Below, one piece after another: positions 34,331-43,120 of a DNA stretch of 64,000 bases. The stretch is from DAOUBP01 sp964474695 (GTDB taxonomy: Bacteria > Chloroflexota > Anaerolineae > CG2-30-64-16), in contig CAYYTK010000009.1 of the NCBI GenBank assembly GCA_964474695.1, positions 83,211 to 147,210 on the forward strand. Reading direction: 5' to 3'. The notes under the pieces were generated by a model. It had not been told where the DNA came from and ran no database searches. It worked only from the letters and a program-made list of their open reading frames with translations. Position numbers and translations under genes: made by a program. Position 1 is the first letter of the stretch. The number at the start of each line of letters is the position of its first letter.

Positions 34331-35554
34331 ATGAAGACACGTTCTCCGGCCTTGCTGCTGTTGTGCGTGTGGCTTGCCGCGTGCGCGACGGCGCCTGCAT
34401 CCGATGGCAGGGATGGCGCGGCGGGGGTGACCGCAGAGGGATCGCCCCTGCGGGGGGGCAGCGCGGCGGTTCTGGCGCTGGTCAACGGCACACTCATTGA
34501 CGGCACGGGCGCTAGTCCCGTCACCGATGCGGTTGTGCTGATCGAGGACGGCCGCATCGTCGGGGCCGGTCCGCGCGATCAGGTCGGTGTGCCGGCAGAC
34601 GCACAAGTGATCGATGTGTGGGGTGCGACGATCCTGCCGGGCTTCATCAACGCACACATCCACGCCGGCTACAACGCAAGCAACCTCAAGGCCTGGGCGC
34701 AAGGGGGCGTGACCACCGTGCGCGATCTGAGCGCCACGCCGGCCGGCGACCTCTTCACCCGCCGCGATGCGCTGGCTGACGACGACGCGAACGCGCGCCT
34801 GGTGTCGGCCGGGACGATGGTCACCGTGCCGGACGGCTATCCGATGATCCCTTGGGGCGCGTCGGGGCTGGCGGTGACCTCGCCCCAGGATGCCGTTGTT
34901 AAGATCAACCGGCTGCTGGACGACGGCGCGGACCTCATCAAGATCGCCCTGGAGTCGGGCGGCTCCTTCGGCCAGGTGATCCCGATGCTCTCCTCTGAAG
35001 AAGCGGCCGCGATCGTGGATACGGCCCACGCTCGCGGGGCCTGGGTCTCGGCGCACGTGCTGCGGACAGGTGACCTGGCGGCCGCGCTGGATGCCGGCGT
35101 GGACGACATCGCGCACATGGTCGAGGACGAGCTGCCGGACGCGGTGATCGGCCGCATGGTGGACAGGGGAGTATACTGGGAGCCGACGCTGGAGCTGTGG
35201 CAGCGCGTGGGGCTGCGGAGCAAGCGGCCCGTGACCAACCTGGGACGCTTCGTGGCCGCCGGGGGCCGCGTCGCGCTGGGCACGGACTACGCCGGGTATG
35301 ACGCCGAGTTCGACCTGGGGATGCCGGTCACCGAGATCGGCCTGATGGCGGAGGCCGGCATGACGCCGATGCAGATCATCGTCGCCGCCACTCGCAATGC
35401 CGCGGTCGTCTGCAACCTCGGCCGTGAGCTGGGCACGCTGGAGCCGGGCAAGATCGCGGATGTGCTGGTGGTGGACGGCGACCCGCTGGCTGACCTGGCA
35501 GTGCTGGCCGAGGTGCGGTTGGTGATCCATAACGGGGTGGCGATTCGAAAGTAG
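34331..35554 (+). CDS. Amidohydrolase-family lipoprotein
   Basis: 407 residues. Signal peptide with lipobox 'WLAAC' (Cys about 18) and a short linker, then a metal-dependent hydrolase barrel: 'LVNGTLIDGTG', metal-binding HxH in 'PGFINAHIHAGYNA', a putative carboxylated or metal-binding lysine in 'DLIKIAL', 'WVSAHVLRTGD', 'DDIAHMVED' and the terminal Asp in 'ALGTDYAG'. C-terminal 'LGTLEPGKIADVLVVDGDPL' is the classic imidazolonepropionase/prolidase-like ending. Acts outside the membrane, probably on cyclic amides or dipeptides. GGAG site before the ATG; operon with the flanking GNAT genes likely. Confidence 0.9.
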   Translation: MKTRSPALLLLCVWLAACATAPASDGRDGAAGVTAEGSPLRGGSAAVLALVNGTLIDGTGASPVTDAVVLIEDGRIVGAGPRDQVGVPADAQVIDVWGATILPGFINAHIHAGYNASNLKAWAQGGVTTVRDLSATPAGDLFTRRDALADDDANARLVSAGTMVTVPDGYPMIPWGASGLAVTSPQDAVVKINRLLDDGADLIKIALESGGSFGQVIPMLSSEEAAAIVDTAHARGAWVSAHVLRTGDLAAALDAGVDDIAHMVEDELPDAVIGRMVDRGVYWEPTLELWQRVGLRSKRPVTNLGRFVAAGGRVALGTDYAGYDAEFDLGMPVTEIGLMAEAGMTPMQIIVAATRNAAVVCNLGRELGTLEPGKIADVLVVDGDPLADLAVLAEVRLVIHNGVAIRK

Positions 35555-35581
35555 CCGCAGTACGACAGGGAGGCCAAGACA

Positions 35582-36661
35582 ATGTCCGAATCAATTCCAG
35601 ATGCGATCCAAGTCCCTGGCGCCCCGGCCATCCCGGGGCTGGTGTTCCGCCACTTTCGCGGACCCGCCGATTTCCCGGCCATGGTTGCAGCAGTCAATGC
35701 CAGCGAGGCCGCAGATGGCGAGGAACGCGTCGTCACCCTGGAAGGGATCACGAACAACTAGGCGCACCTGTCGAACAGCGACCCGGCGCATGATATGCTG
35801 ATCATCGAGGTAAACGGCGAGGTGGCCGGCTATGCGCGCGTCTTTTGGTTTGACGAAACCGGCGGGCCGCTCGTGTACAACCCCTTCGCCTACCTGGCCC
35901 CTGCCTGGCGGCGCAAAGGCATCGGCCGCGCGGTCTTGCACTGCATGGAGAGCCGCCTGGCCGAGATCGCGGCCGGCCATCCCGCCGACCGGGCCAAGGT
36001 CTACCAGGCCTTTGCCCTGCAGGGCGCCGCGGGCCTGACCGCCCTGCTGGAACAGGAAGGCTACCGGCCGGTGCGCTGCTTCTACCAGATGGTGCGGCCC
36101 GACCTGGAAGAAATCCCGGACTTCCCGCTCCCGGACGGGATCGAGGTGCGGCCGGCCCTGCCCGAACACTACCGCGCCATCTGGGATGCCGGCAACGAGG
36201 CCTTCCGCGATCACTGGGGCTACTCGCCGCCGACCGAGGAGGACTACCAGGCCTGGCTGGGCGACAAAGCGCATTTCCAGCCCCACCTGTGGCAGATCGC
36301 CTGGGATGTGGCCACCGACCAGGTCGCGGGCCAGGTGAACACCTACATCGACTACGCCGAGAACGAGGAGTTCCGCCGGCAGCGCGGGTGGACCGAGGGG
36401 ATCAGCGTCGGCCGGCCCTGGCGCCGCCGCGGCCTGGCGCGCGCGCTCATCGTCCGCAGCCTGCGCGCCCAGAAGGCGGAGGGGATGACCGAGTCCGCGC
36501 TCGGCGTGGACAGCGAGAACATCAGCGGCGCCACCCGGGTCTACGAGGCCTGCGGTTTCCGCGTGGTGAAGCGCAACGCGGCATACCGCAAGCCGCTGGA
36601 CGGCGGGCCCGCCGGTGGCTCCACCTGCAGGTGGCGGAAGCACAACCGGCTGATAAGGTGA
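35582..36661 (+). pseudogene. Tandem-domain GNAT gene interrupted by an amber codon
   Basis: Starting at ATG 35582 (GGGAGG upstream) the frame encodes 59 residues, reaches TAG at 35759-35761, then continues open for 300 more codons. Together they form a two-domain GNAT like the genes at 7556 and 62995: 'GLVFRHFRGPADFPAMVAAV' before the stop, 'AYLAPAWRRKGIGRAVLH' and 'GRPWRRRGLARALIVRSL' after. The stop falls in a stretch where a Tyr would fit. Reinitiation at ATG 35795 lacks a ribosome-binding site. The last 15 codons derive from a dispersed repeat, so the native stop is also lost. Confidence 0.8.
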
Positions 36662-36682
36662 AAGCCGGTTGGAAACCGGCTA
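36610..36682. repeat. Dispersed repeat overlapping the GNAT pseudogene end
   Basis: Contains GCCGGTGGCT, CCACCTGCAGGTGG (a 14-bp palindrome), AACCGGCTGATAAGGTG, AAGCCGGTT and AAACCGGCT. The second half matches 29108-29145. Confidence 0.65.
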
Positions 36683-36755
36683 AGGACGCGCGAATCTACA
36701 CCTGCTGAGCCTGCCCTCCCGACGGCGGGCGCTATCTTTATCGGTGGAGGCATTT

Positions 36756-37529
36756 GTGGAGCAAGAGCTTATCGATAAGTTGGAGAACGCCGGCATCCCG
36801 GACGCGCTGAAGCTGGCGCTGAAGGAGTTGGTGCAAGAAGTGGAGTTGCTGCGGCCGAGCCTCTCGGCGGTGCACCAGCGGCGCATCCGGTACAGGCTGG
36901 AGCGGGTGGTGACGGAGGCGATCGACCCGACCGCGGACACCCATTGGTGGGCGGTCTACCTCGACCTCATCGGCAAGCTGGTCCAGGAATACGCCACGGC
37001 CGGCCAGCCGGTCGTGGCGGCGATCCAACGGCTGCTCCCACTGCTGCAAACGCACCTGGGACCGTACGACGAGGTGAGCCTGCAGCCGATCACCGAAGAC
37101 ACCGTTTGGGGCGTCTGCCAGCTCAGCGATACGCTGACGGAGCCGCGCAAGAACTTCGTCGCGACCAACGCGGTTTCTCTGGCGCAGGCGCACTTCAACA
37201 AGCACGCCTGGTTCCGCGCCATCTACGCGGGCAAAGCGCCGGTCGGCTTTATGATGATCGTGGACGACGACACGACGCCGGAGTACTTCCTGTGGCGGTT
37301 CATGATCGCGGAGCCGCACCAGGGCCGCGGCTACGGCCGCCAGGCCATCCAGCGGCTGGTGGAGTACGTCAAGACCCGCCCAAACGCCACCGAGCTTCTC
37401 GTGAGCTGCGGCGAAGGCGAGGGCAGCCCCAAGGAGTTCTACCTGAAGCAGGGGTTCACCCCCACCGGCGAGGTGGAGGACGACGAAACGGTGCTGCGGA
37501 TGATGCTTGCAACGGGCTTAGAGAATTAG
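36756..37529 (+). CDS. GNAT N-acetyltransferase with conserved N-terminal domain (paralogue)
   Basis: 257 residues, highly similar over its whole length to the gene at 14342: same N-terminal domain of about 95 residues ('LIDKLENAGIPDALKLALKE') and the same GNAT core ('LTEPRKNFVATNAVSLAQA', 'PHQGRGYGRQAIQRL'). GTG at 36756 is chosen because GGAGG lies six bases upstream and the N-terminus then aligns with the paralogue. A GTG at 36744 would add four residues. Conservation of the N-terminal part at both loci argues that it is functional. Confidence 0.88.
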   Translation: MEQELIDKLENAGIPDALKLALKELVQEVELLRPSLSAVHQRRIRYRLERVVTEAIDPTADTHWWAVYLDLIGKLVQEYATAGQPVVAAIQRLLPLLQTHLGPYDEVSLQPITEDTVWGVCQLSDTLTEPRKNFVATNAVSLAQAHFNKHAWFRAIYAGKAPVGFMMIVDDDTTPEYFLWRFMIAEPHQGRGYGRQAIQRLVEYVKTRPNATELLVSCGEGEGSPKEFYLKQGFTPTGEVEDDETVLRMMLATGLEN

Positions 37530-37534
37530 GCCAC

Positions 37535-37595
37535 CTGGCTTAGCCACGAAACCCACCGGGCGCCCGATGTAGAAAAGGCGTTTGTGGCTTATCCT
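37535..37595 (+). promoter_or_regulatory. Recurrent promoter module, copy 5
   Basis: GCGCCCGAT at 37560-37568, ATGTAG 37567-37572, a 17-base spacer and -10 TATCCT 37590-37595. A weak distal match, CTGGCTTAG at 37535, is one base off the 24-bp step, and there is no flanking hairpin. The ATG at 37603 lies 7 bases after the -10, exactly as in copy 1. Confidence 0.65.
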
Positions 37596-37602
37596 GAGTT
37601 CA

Positions 37603-38034
37603 ATGCTTGATCCAGCGCGAGCAGACCATACCCATCGTCATTCGCGAGCTCATATGGCAGACAAGACATTGAACATCTTGATCGGGGATGCCCAACCCAG
37701 GGTCCGCTTCGGTTTGCACGTCCTGCTGGAGGAGCAATCGGGCTGGCGGGTCACCGGAGAGGCGACCGACGCGCAGGCGTTGCTCGACCAGATACGCGAC
37801 GGCTGTCCTGACCTGGTCCTGCTGGACTGGGAGCTGCCGGGCATGCCTGCCGAAGAGCTGCTGGCAACGATCCGCCGGGCCTGTGCCGACCTGCGCGTGA
37901 TCTTCATGAGCGGCAAAGACGAGCTGCGCGAAGCGGCTCTGCAGGCCGGCGCCGACGTGTTCGCTTACAAGGCAGACCCTCCCGAAAAGCTGTTGCGGCT
38001 CATCCGTGAGTTGACGGCGGTGAAAGTCGCGTAG
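37603..38034 (+). CDS. Stand-alone response-regulator receiver protein (paralogue)
   Basis: 143 residues from ATG 37603, positioned for leaderless translation; the receiver fold itself starts at a second ATG (37654), which lacks a good ribosome-binding site. Phospho-acceptor Asp in 'LVLLDWELPG' (D75, or D58 from the second ATG) and Lys in 'FAYKADPPEKLL'. The acidic pair is reduced to one Asp ('LIGDAQ'). Close relative of the protein at 4556. It precedes a histidine kinase by 36 bases and is probably co-transcribed with it, but lacks an output domain. Confidence 0.85.
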   Translation: MLDPARADHTHRHSRAHMADKTLNILIGDAQPRVRFGLHVLLEEQSGWRVTGEATDAQALLDQIRDGCPDLVLLDWELPGMPAEELLATIRRACADLRVIFMSGKDELREAALQAGADVFAYKADPPEKLLRLIRELTAVKVA

Positions 38035-38070
38035 TAGAATCAGACGATAACGTGAGGTGGCGGTGAGTCG

Positions 38071-41000
38071 ATGTTGAAACTGCTCCTCCCCGTCGGGTTG
38101 GTCTTGTTGACGGCCTTCGGCGGCTTGCCTGTTCTGGGCCGCGCCACTGGCCGCGCGCTCCCCCTGGTCACCTCGCAACCCAAAACCGCAGCAGGGACCC
38201 TCTCGGGTCTGCCTGACTCGCTGATCGAAAGCCGCCCTCAACTCCGACATCCTCAACAATCGTCTGAATCTTCTACGGCACCCAACTTGCGTTTCGACTG
38301 CCTATCGGCGGCCGATGGCATGTCCTTCAGCCTGTCACAATCCCTTCTCCAGGATCAGCGGGGCTTCATGTGGTTTGGAACGGGATATGGGCTCAACAAG
38401 TACGATGGTTTCAATTTTACAATTTACACCCTTGTATCCGGTGAGGATGTTCTGGCCAGCAACAGTATTTCGCGCCTTTATCAGGATCGCGCCGGCAACC
38501 TGTGGATCGGCACCGCCGCCGACCTGGTGCGCCGGGATATGAAGACCGGGGAATTCACCCATTACAAGCCTGACGCCGCCAATCCGCAAAGCCTGCTGCC
38601 GGGCAGGATCAATACCTTCGGCGAGGACTCTTCTGGGGCCTTGTGGATTGGAACCAACGGCGGATTGAACCGCTACGAACCTGCAACGGATACGTTTACC
38701 CGCTATTTTGAGAACGAGGGAGTCTTGAGCTTCCTGGTTGACAGCGGTGGAGGAACCTGGCTGGGGACAGCCTACGGTTTATTGTATTTCAGCCCTGGGA
38801 CGTTAGCACAGCAGAATCCCGTCAGGTACCGGATCGTTCCTGAGGACCAGGACAGTGCCGGGGGTAATGTCGTCAATACGGTCTTTCAAGACCAGCAAGG
38901 CGCGGTGTGGGCAGGCACCCAATACAACGGACTCAACCGGCTGGATCGTACGACAGGACAATTCACCCGCTTCTTAACCGATCCGGATGACCCTTACAGC
39001 CTGAGTCACAACCGCGTATGGTCCATCAAGGAGGACGATCGCGGCCGGTTATGGATTGGGACCATGGACGGCCTGAATTTGTTCGATCGCGCAGCGGGCC
39101 GCTTTTACCGATACTACTTTAGCCCGGGCGATCCGCACAGTCTGAGCAATGACACGGTGTGGGATATCTACCAGGATCATTCCGGCGTTGTCTGGTTTGG
39201 CACAACCAACGGGGTTTGTAAGGTCAATGATGTTGCTAGCCGCTTCACCCACTACCAGCAGGGGCCGAACCAACCCGACCAGTGGGCAGGAGTTCAACCC
39301 GGATATTTGCCTGGCTTGAGTGACAATATCATCCTGTCAGTGTATCACGACAGTCACGGCATCCTGTGGGTCGGCACATCCGCGGGTGGGCTCAACCGGC
39401 TGGACCGCCGCACGGGCAGCCTGAAGGTCTACCAGTATGACCGCAACAATCCCGACAGCCTTTATCATGGCGCAGTGAATGCCATCCTTGAAGACCGGGC
39501 GGAAAATCTTTGGATCGGAACCAACGGTGGTCTGGACCGCTTCAACCCTCAAACAGAGGCCTTTGAAAAGGAATCTCCTGAAGGATGGGGCGGGGTATCG
39601 TCGATCGCTGAGGACCAGCAGGGCAACCTGTGGGTTGGATACGACGCGGGAATCAGGCGCCGCAAGCCAGGCGACTCATCTTTCACCCCGCTCCAATCAT
39701 CCGGGGATTTGCCAGCCCTGGAACGGATTCAAGCGATCTATCCGGATCGGAGGGGGGCGGTCTGGTTCAGTTCCCAGAATCACGGCCTCTTCCGGCTGGA
39801 CCCTGCAGCGGAAGGTGGGTCAGCACCCATGATCATCCATTTTCCACAAGACCCCAATGATCCGAAGAGCCCAGGGATCGGCCCGGTGTTGTCCTTCTAC
39901 GAAGATGCCCAGGGCACCCTGTGGATGGGCAGCATAGAGGATGGGTTGGTGCGTTTTGACCGGGCCTCTCAGACCTTTACCCATTACATCCCGGCTATCA
40001 GCCCGGCCCGGTACGTCCACTGCGTTCAAGGTGATGCGAAGGGTTTCCTATGGGTGAATACCAAGCTGGGCCTGGCGCGTTTTGACCCCCGCACTGAGAC
40101 ATTCGTATATTTTGACGCCCGCGATGGCCTGGTGGCTGGCGTAGGTTACCGTTGTTTTCAGAATGAACAGGGTGAAATGTTCTTCGCCAGTTGGTCGGGG
40201 CTCAACACCTTCTTTCCAGACCAGATCAGCGACAACGCCAACCCGCCGCCGGTGGTGATCACCGCACTCAATCTCAGGAACCAGCCGCTGCGCACCGATC
40301 TGCTTCCTGATGAGCAGATCAAGCTGTCCTACCGGGAGAACTATCTGTCCTTCGATTTTGCCGCGCTGGACTATGCGGCGCCCGCCAAAAACCAATATGC
40401 CTACAAGGTGGAGGGTCTCGACGCTGATTGGATCGAGGCCGGGACGCGTCGGCACGCCGACTACCCGGACCTGCGGCCGGGAACCTACATCTTCAGGGTG
40501 AAGGCCTCCAACAACAGCGGCGTCTGGAACGAGGAGGGCGCGGCGGTGCACATCGTCATCACGCCGCCTTTCTGGCAGACCTGGTGGTTCCTCGCGCTGC
40601 TGAGCGTGGCGTTGTTGGGGGTCGTCGCTGGTGGCATTCGGCTGCGCATCAAAGGTGTGGAAGCGCGCAGCCGAGATCTGGAAGCCCAGGTAGCCAGCCG
40701 CACCGGGGAGCTAGTCGCCCTCAACGAAATTGCCACTGTCCTGAACCGCCCCCTGGATCTGCAGGGGGTTCTGGGCGATGCGCTGGAGAAGACGCTGAAG
40801 GTCACGAGAATCGAAGCCGGGGGCATCTATCTCTTGGATGAAAAGACGCAAGTGTTGACCATCGCCGCTCACCAGGGTTTCAGCCCGCAATTCGTAAGCG
40901 AGATTGATGGACTGCAAGCGGGAGAGGGCTTCTCTGGTCTCGTGATCCGATCCGGCGAGACCCTGGTTGTGAGAGATGTTTCCGCTGATCCACGGCTTAC

Positions 41001-42378
41001 ACGGATGGTTGTGCGGGACGAGGGCTTCCATTCGCTGGCCGTTGTTCCCTTGAAGTCGCGCGACCAGGTGCGGGGCACGCTGTTTGCCTTAACTCACGGA
41101 CACCGCGAATTCACCGATCAGGATGTCCAATTGTTGGAGTCCATCGGTCACCAGGTTGGCGCAGCGATCGAAAGCGCCCGGCTCTACGAAGATACCAAGA
41201 ACCAGGTCGCTCAGCTCAACGCGCTACAAGAGACCACGAAGGCCGTGGCCAGTACTCTGGAGCTGGATAGTCTGCTCAACCTGATTATCCAGCAAGCCAC
41301 AGCCTTGCTGCAGGCTGATGGAGGCTTCATCAATCTGGTTGACAGGGATAGGAGGGTCGACGAAGTCGTTGCCGTAGCCGGCCTGGCTCCACCGGTGGTC
41401 GGCGAGCGCATCCCCCTGGAGGCCAGCTTATCCGGCTGGGCCACCCTGCACAACCAGGCCACGATCTCCAATCAGATCCCGAATGACGACCGCGTGGCCC
41501 GCACCGTACGCTCCTGGGTGATGGAAAACCACATCCAGAGCGCCGCAGTCGCTCCTCTGTCCGTCAGGGATCAGGTGATGGGCACCCTGGTTGTCATCGG
41601 TCAGGAAGGAAAGAAGGGCAGGTTCGTTCAGTCTGATCTGGATCAGCTCGTAGCCTTTGCGAATCAGGCGGCCATTGCCATTGAGAATGCCCGTCTCTAC
41701 GAGCAATCCAGGGAACTGGCCGTCATCGAAGAGCGTGGCCGGTTGGCCAGGGAGCTGCACGACGCGGTGACGCAGACGCTTTTCTCTGCCAGCCTGGTGG
41801 CCGAGGCGCTGCCCACCACCTGGGAAAGAGACACGCAGGAAGGGCGTGGACTGCTGCAGGAGTTGCGCGGACTGTGCCGCGGCGCCCTGGCCGAGATGCG
41901 CACGCTGCTGCTTGAGCTGCGGCCGGCGCGCCTGATGGAAACGCGGCTGGATGACCTGTTGCGCCAACTGGGTGAAGCCGCCAGCGGCCGCGAGGGCATC
42001 CCCGTAGCAGTGCAGGTGGAAGGCCGGGTGTCGCCGCTCCCGCCCGATGTGCACATTGCGCTCTACCGCATCACCCAGGAGGCGCTGAACAACGTGGTCA
42101 AGCACGCGCGAGCGCGGCGGGCCGAGGTGCGGTTGAGATACGGAGGCGATACCCCCACCCTAACCCCTCCCCCCCTTGCAGGGGAGGGGCCGCGCGTGCT
42201 CCTCTCGATCAGCGATGATGGCCGCGGCTTCGATCCGGCCCGGGTTCCTCATGACCGGCTTGGCCTGGGCAATATGCAGGAGCGCGCGCAAGCCATCGGC
42301 GCAGCCCTGACCATCGAAAGCCAGCCCGGCCATGGGACCCAGATCACCGTGTTGTGGGAGACGGAAAGTGAGACGTAA
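38071..42378 (+). CDS. Giant sensor histidine kinase: Reg_prop propeller, Y_Y_Y, two GAF, HisKA_3
   Basis: 1435 residues. Signal/anchor helix 1-25, a periplasmic double-propeller region (about 70-730) of two-component-regulator-propeller repeats ('NLWIGTxxGLxRxD' pattern), a Y_Y_Y domain (about 745-825), a membrane helix (about 838-858, 'WFLALLSVALLGVVAG'), GAF 1 (about 890-1040), GAF 2 (about 1060-1220), HisKA_3 with phospho-acceptor H1230 ('RLARELHDAVTQTLF') and an HATPase domain ('NNVVKHARAR', 'DDGRGFDP'). Between N and G boxes is a Pro-rich insert encoded by a palindromic repeat. Partner is the NarL-type regulator 11 bases downstream. Propeller kinases of this type often sense extracellular glycans. 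Confidence 0.93.
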   Translation: MLKLLLPVGLVLLTAFGGLPVLGRATGRALPLVTSQPKTAAGTLSGLPDSLIESRPQLRHPQQSSESSTAPNLRFDCLSAADGMSFSLSQSLLQDQRGFMWFGTGYGLNKYDGFNFTIYTLVSGEDVLASNSISRLYQDRAGNLWIGTAADLVRRDMKTGEFTHYKPDAANPQSLLPGRINTFGEDSSGALWIGTNGGLNRYEPATDTFTRYFENEGVLSFLVDSGGGTWLGTAYGLLYFSPGTLAQQNPVRYRIVPEDQDSAGGNVVNTVFQDQQGAVWAGTQYNGLNRLDRTTGQFTRFLTDPDDPYSLSHNRVWSIKEDDRGRLWIGTMDGLNLFDRAAGRFYRYYFSPGDPHSLSNDTVWDIYQDHSGVVWFGTTNGVCKVNDVASRFTHYQQGPNQPDQWAGVQPGYLPGLSDNIILSVYHDSHGILWVGTSAGGLNRLDRRTGSLKVYQYDRNNPDSLYHGAVNAILEDRAENLWIGTNGGLDRFNPQTEAFEKESPEGWGGVSSIAEDQQGNLWVGYDAGIRRRKPGDSSFTPLQSSGDLPALERIQAIYPDRRGAVWFSSQNHGLFRLDPAAEGGSAPMIIHFPQDPNDPKSPGIGPVLSFYEDAQGTLWMGSIEDGLVRFDRASQTFTHYIPAISPARYVHCVQGDAKGFLWVNTKLGLARFDPRTETFVYFDARDGLVAGVGYRCFQNEQGEMFFASWSGLNTFFPDQISDNANPPPVVITALNLRNQPLRTDLLPDEQIKLSYRENYLSFDFAALDYAAPAKNQYAYKVEGLDADWIEAGTRRHADYPDLRPGTYIFRVKASNNSGVWNEEGAAVHIVITPPFWQTWWFLALLSVALLGVVAGGIRLRIKGVEARSRDLEAQVASRTGELVALNEIATVLNRPLDLQGVLGDALEKTLKVTRIEAGGIYLLDEKTQVLTIAAHQGFSPQFVSEIDGLQAGEGFSGLVIRSGETLVVRDVSADPRLTRMVVRDEGFHSLAVVPLKSRDQVRGTLFALTHGHREFTDQDVQLLESIGHQVGAAIESARLYEDTKNQVAQLNALQETTKAVASTLELDSLLNLIIQQATALLQADGGFINLVDRDRRVDEVVAVAGLAPPVVGERIPLEASLSGWATLHNQATISNQIPNDDRVARTVRSWVMENHIQSAAVAPLSVRDQVMGTLVVIGQEGKKGRFVQSDLDQLVAFANQAAIAIENARLYEQSRELAVIEERGRLARELHDAVTQTLFSASLVAEALPTTWERDTQEGRGLLQELRGLCRGALAEMRTLLLELRPARLMETRLDDLLRQLGEAASGREGIPVAVQVEGRVSPLPPDVHIALYRITQEALNNVVKHARARRAEVRLRYGGDTPTLTPPPLAGEGPRVLLSISDDGRGFDPARVPHDRLGLGNMQERAQAIGAALTIESQPGHGTQITVLWETESET
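42151..42190. repeat. Palindromic repeat inside the histidine kinase ATPase domain
   Basis: CCCCCACCCTAACCCCTCC, then CCCCC, TTGCA and GGGGAGGGG: a hairpin of a kind widely dispersed in bacterial genomes. It is in frame and encodes 'TPTLTPPPLAGEG' in a loop before the G box. Confidence 0.75.
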
Positions 42379-42389
42379 GGAGAGTTTCC

Positions 42390-43025
42390 ATGTCTGAACC
42401 GATCCGTGTGCTGATCGTGGATGACCACGCGATGGTGCGCAAAGGCCTAATCGCGATCCTGAAGAACATGCCGGGGCTGGAGCTGACCGGCGAGGCGCGC
42501 GACGGCCAGGAGGCGATCACCTGCTGCGGACAGCTTAAGCCCGATGTCGTCTTGATGGACCTGGTCATGCCGGAGCTGGGGGGCGTGGCAGCCACGCGAA
42601 CGATCCACCAACGCTGGCCAAACATCCGGGTCATCGCCCTCACCAGCTTCCAGGAAAAAGAGCTGGTGCAAGACGCCCTGCAGGCGGGCGCCATCGGCTA
42701 CCTGCTGAAGAACGTCTCCGGCGACGAGCTGGCCGAGGCGATCCGGCAGGCGCACAGCGGCAAACCCACCCTGGCGCCGGAGGCCGTCCAGGCGCTCATC
42801 CAGCCCCTCGCGGCGCCCGCGACCAGAGCCCCCGATCTGACGCGGCGGGAGGAGGAGGTGCTCGACCTGCTGGCCAAGGGGATGAGCAACCCCGAAATCG
42901 CCGGCACGCTGGTCATCAGCCGCGCCACGGTCAAGGTGCACGTCAGCAGCATCCTCTCCAAGCTGGGCGTCGCCAACCGGGCGGAGGCGATCTCGCTGGC
43001 GATCCGGGAGAAGTTGGTGCGGTAG
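42390..43025 (+). CDS. NarL/FixJ-family response regulator
   Basis: 211 residues. Receiver domain 1-120 with D11-D12 and phospho-acceptor D57 ('VVLMDLVMPELGG') and 'YLLKNVSGDE'. LuxR-type HTH at about 145-205 ('LTRREEEVLDLLAKGMSNPE', 'SRATVKVHVSSILSKL'). AAGGAG precedes the ATG. Cognate regulator of the upstream propeller kinase. The last 60 bases are duplicated exactly at 52271-52330. Confidence 0.95.
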   Translation: MSEPIRVLIVDDHAMVRKGLIAILKNMPGLELTGEARDGQEAITCCGQLKPDVVLMDLVMPELGGVAATRTIHQRWPNIRVIALTSFQEKELVQDALQAGAIGYLLKNVSGDELAEAIRQAHSGKPTLAPEAVQALIQPLAAPATRAPDLTRREEEVLDLLAKGMSNPEIAGTLVISRATVKVHVSSILSKLGVANRAEAISLAIREKLVR

Positions 43026-43038
43026 GCCAAGTCCCCTC

Positions 43039-43066
43039 TTGATTCCTGCGCACATCGTGCTATAAT
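43039..43066 (+). promoter_or_regulatory. Sigma-70-type promoter for the SARP-like regulator
   Basis: TTGATT at 43039-43044, a 16-base spacer and a perfect TATAAT at 43061-43066, 54 bases before the ATG at 43121. Confidence 0.7.
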
Positions 43067-43120
43067 CATTAACAAGCGGCTGCGCTTGCACTTGGCACTC
43101 GTAGTGAAAGAACTCACCCG

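Noticed and set aside
35759..35761. Pyrrolysine or programmed stop-codon read-through
   Set aside because: No Pyl genes, tRNA or stem-loop are seen in the window, and the gene also has a repeat-derived end, so ordinary decay or a sequence error is simpler.
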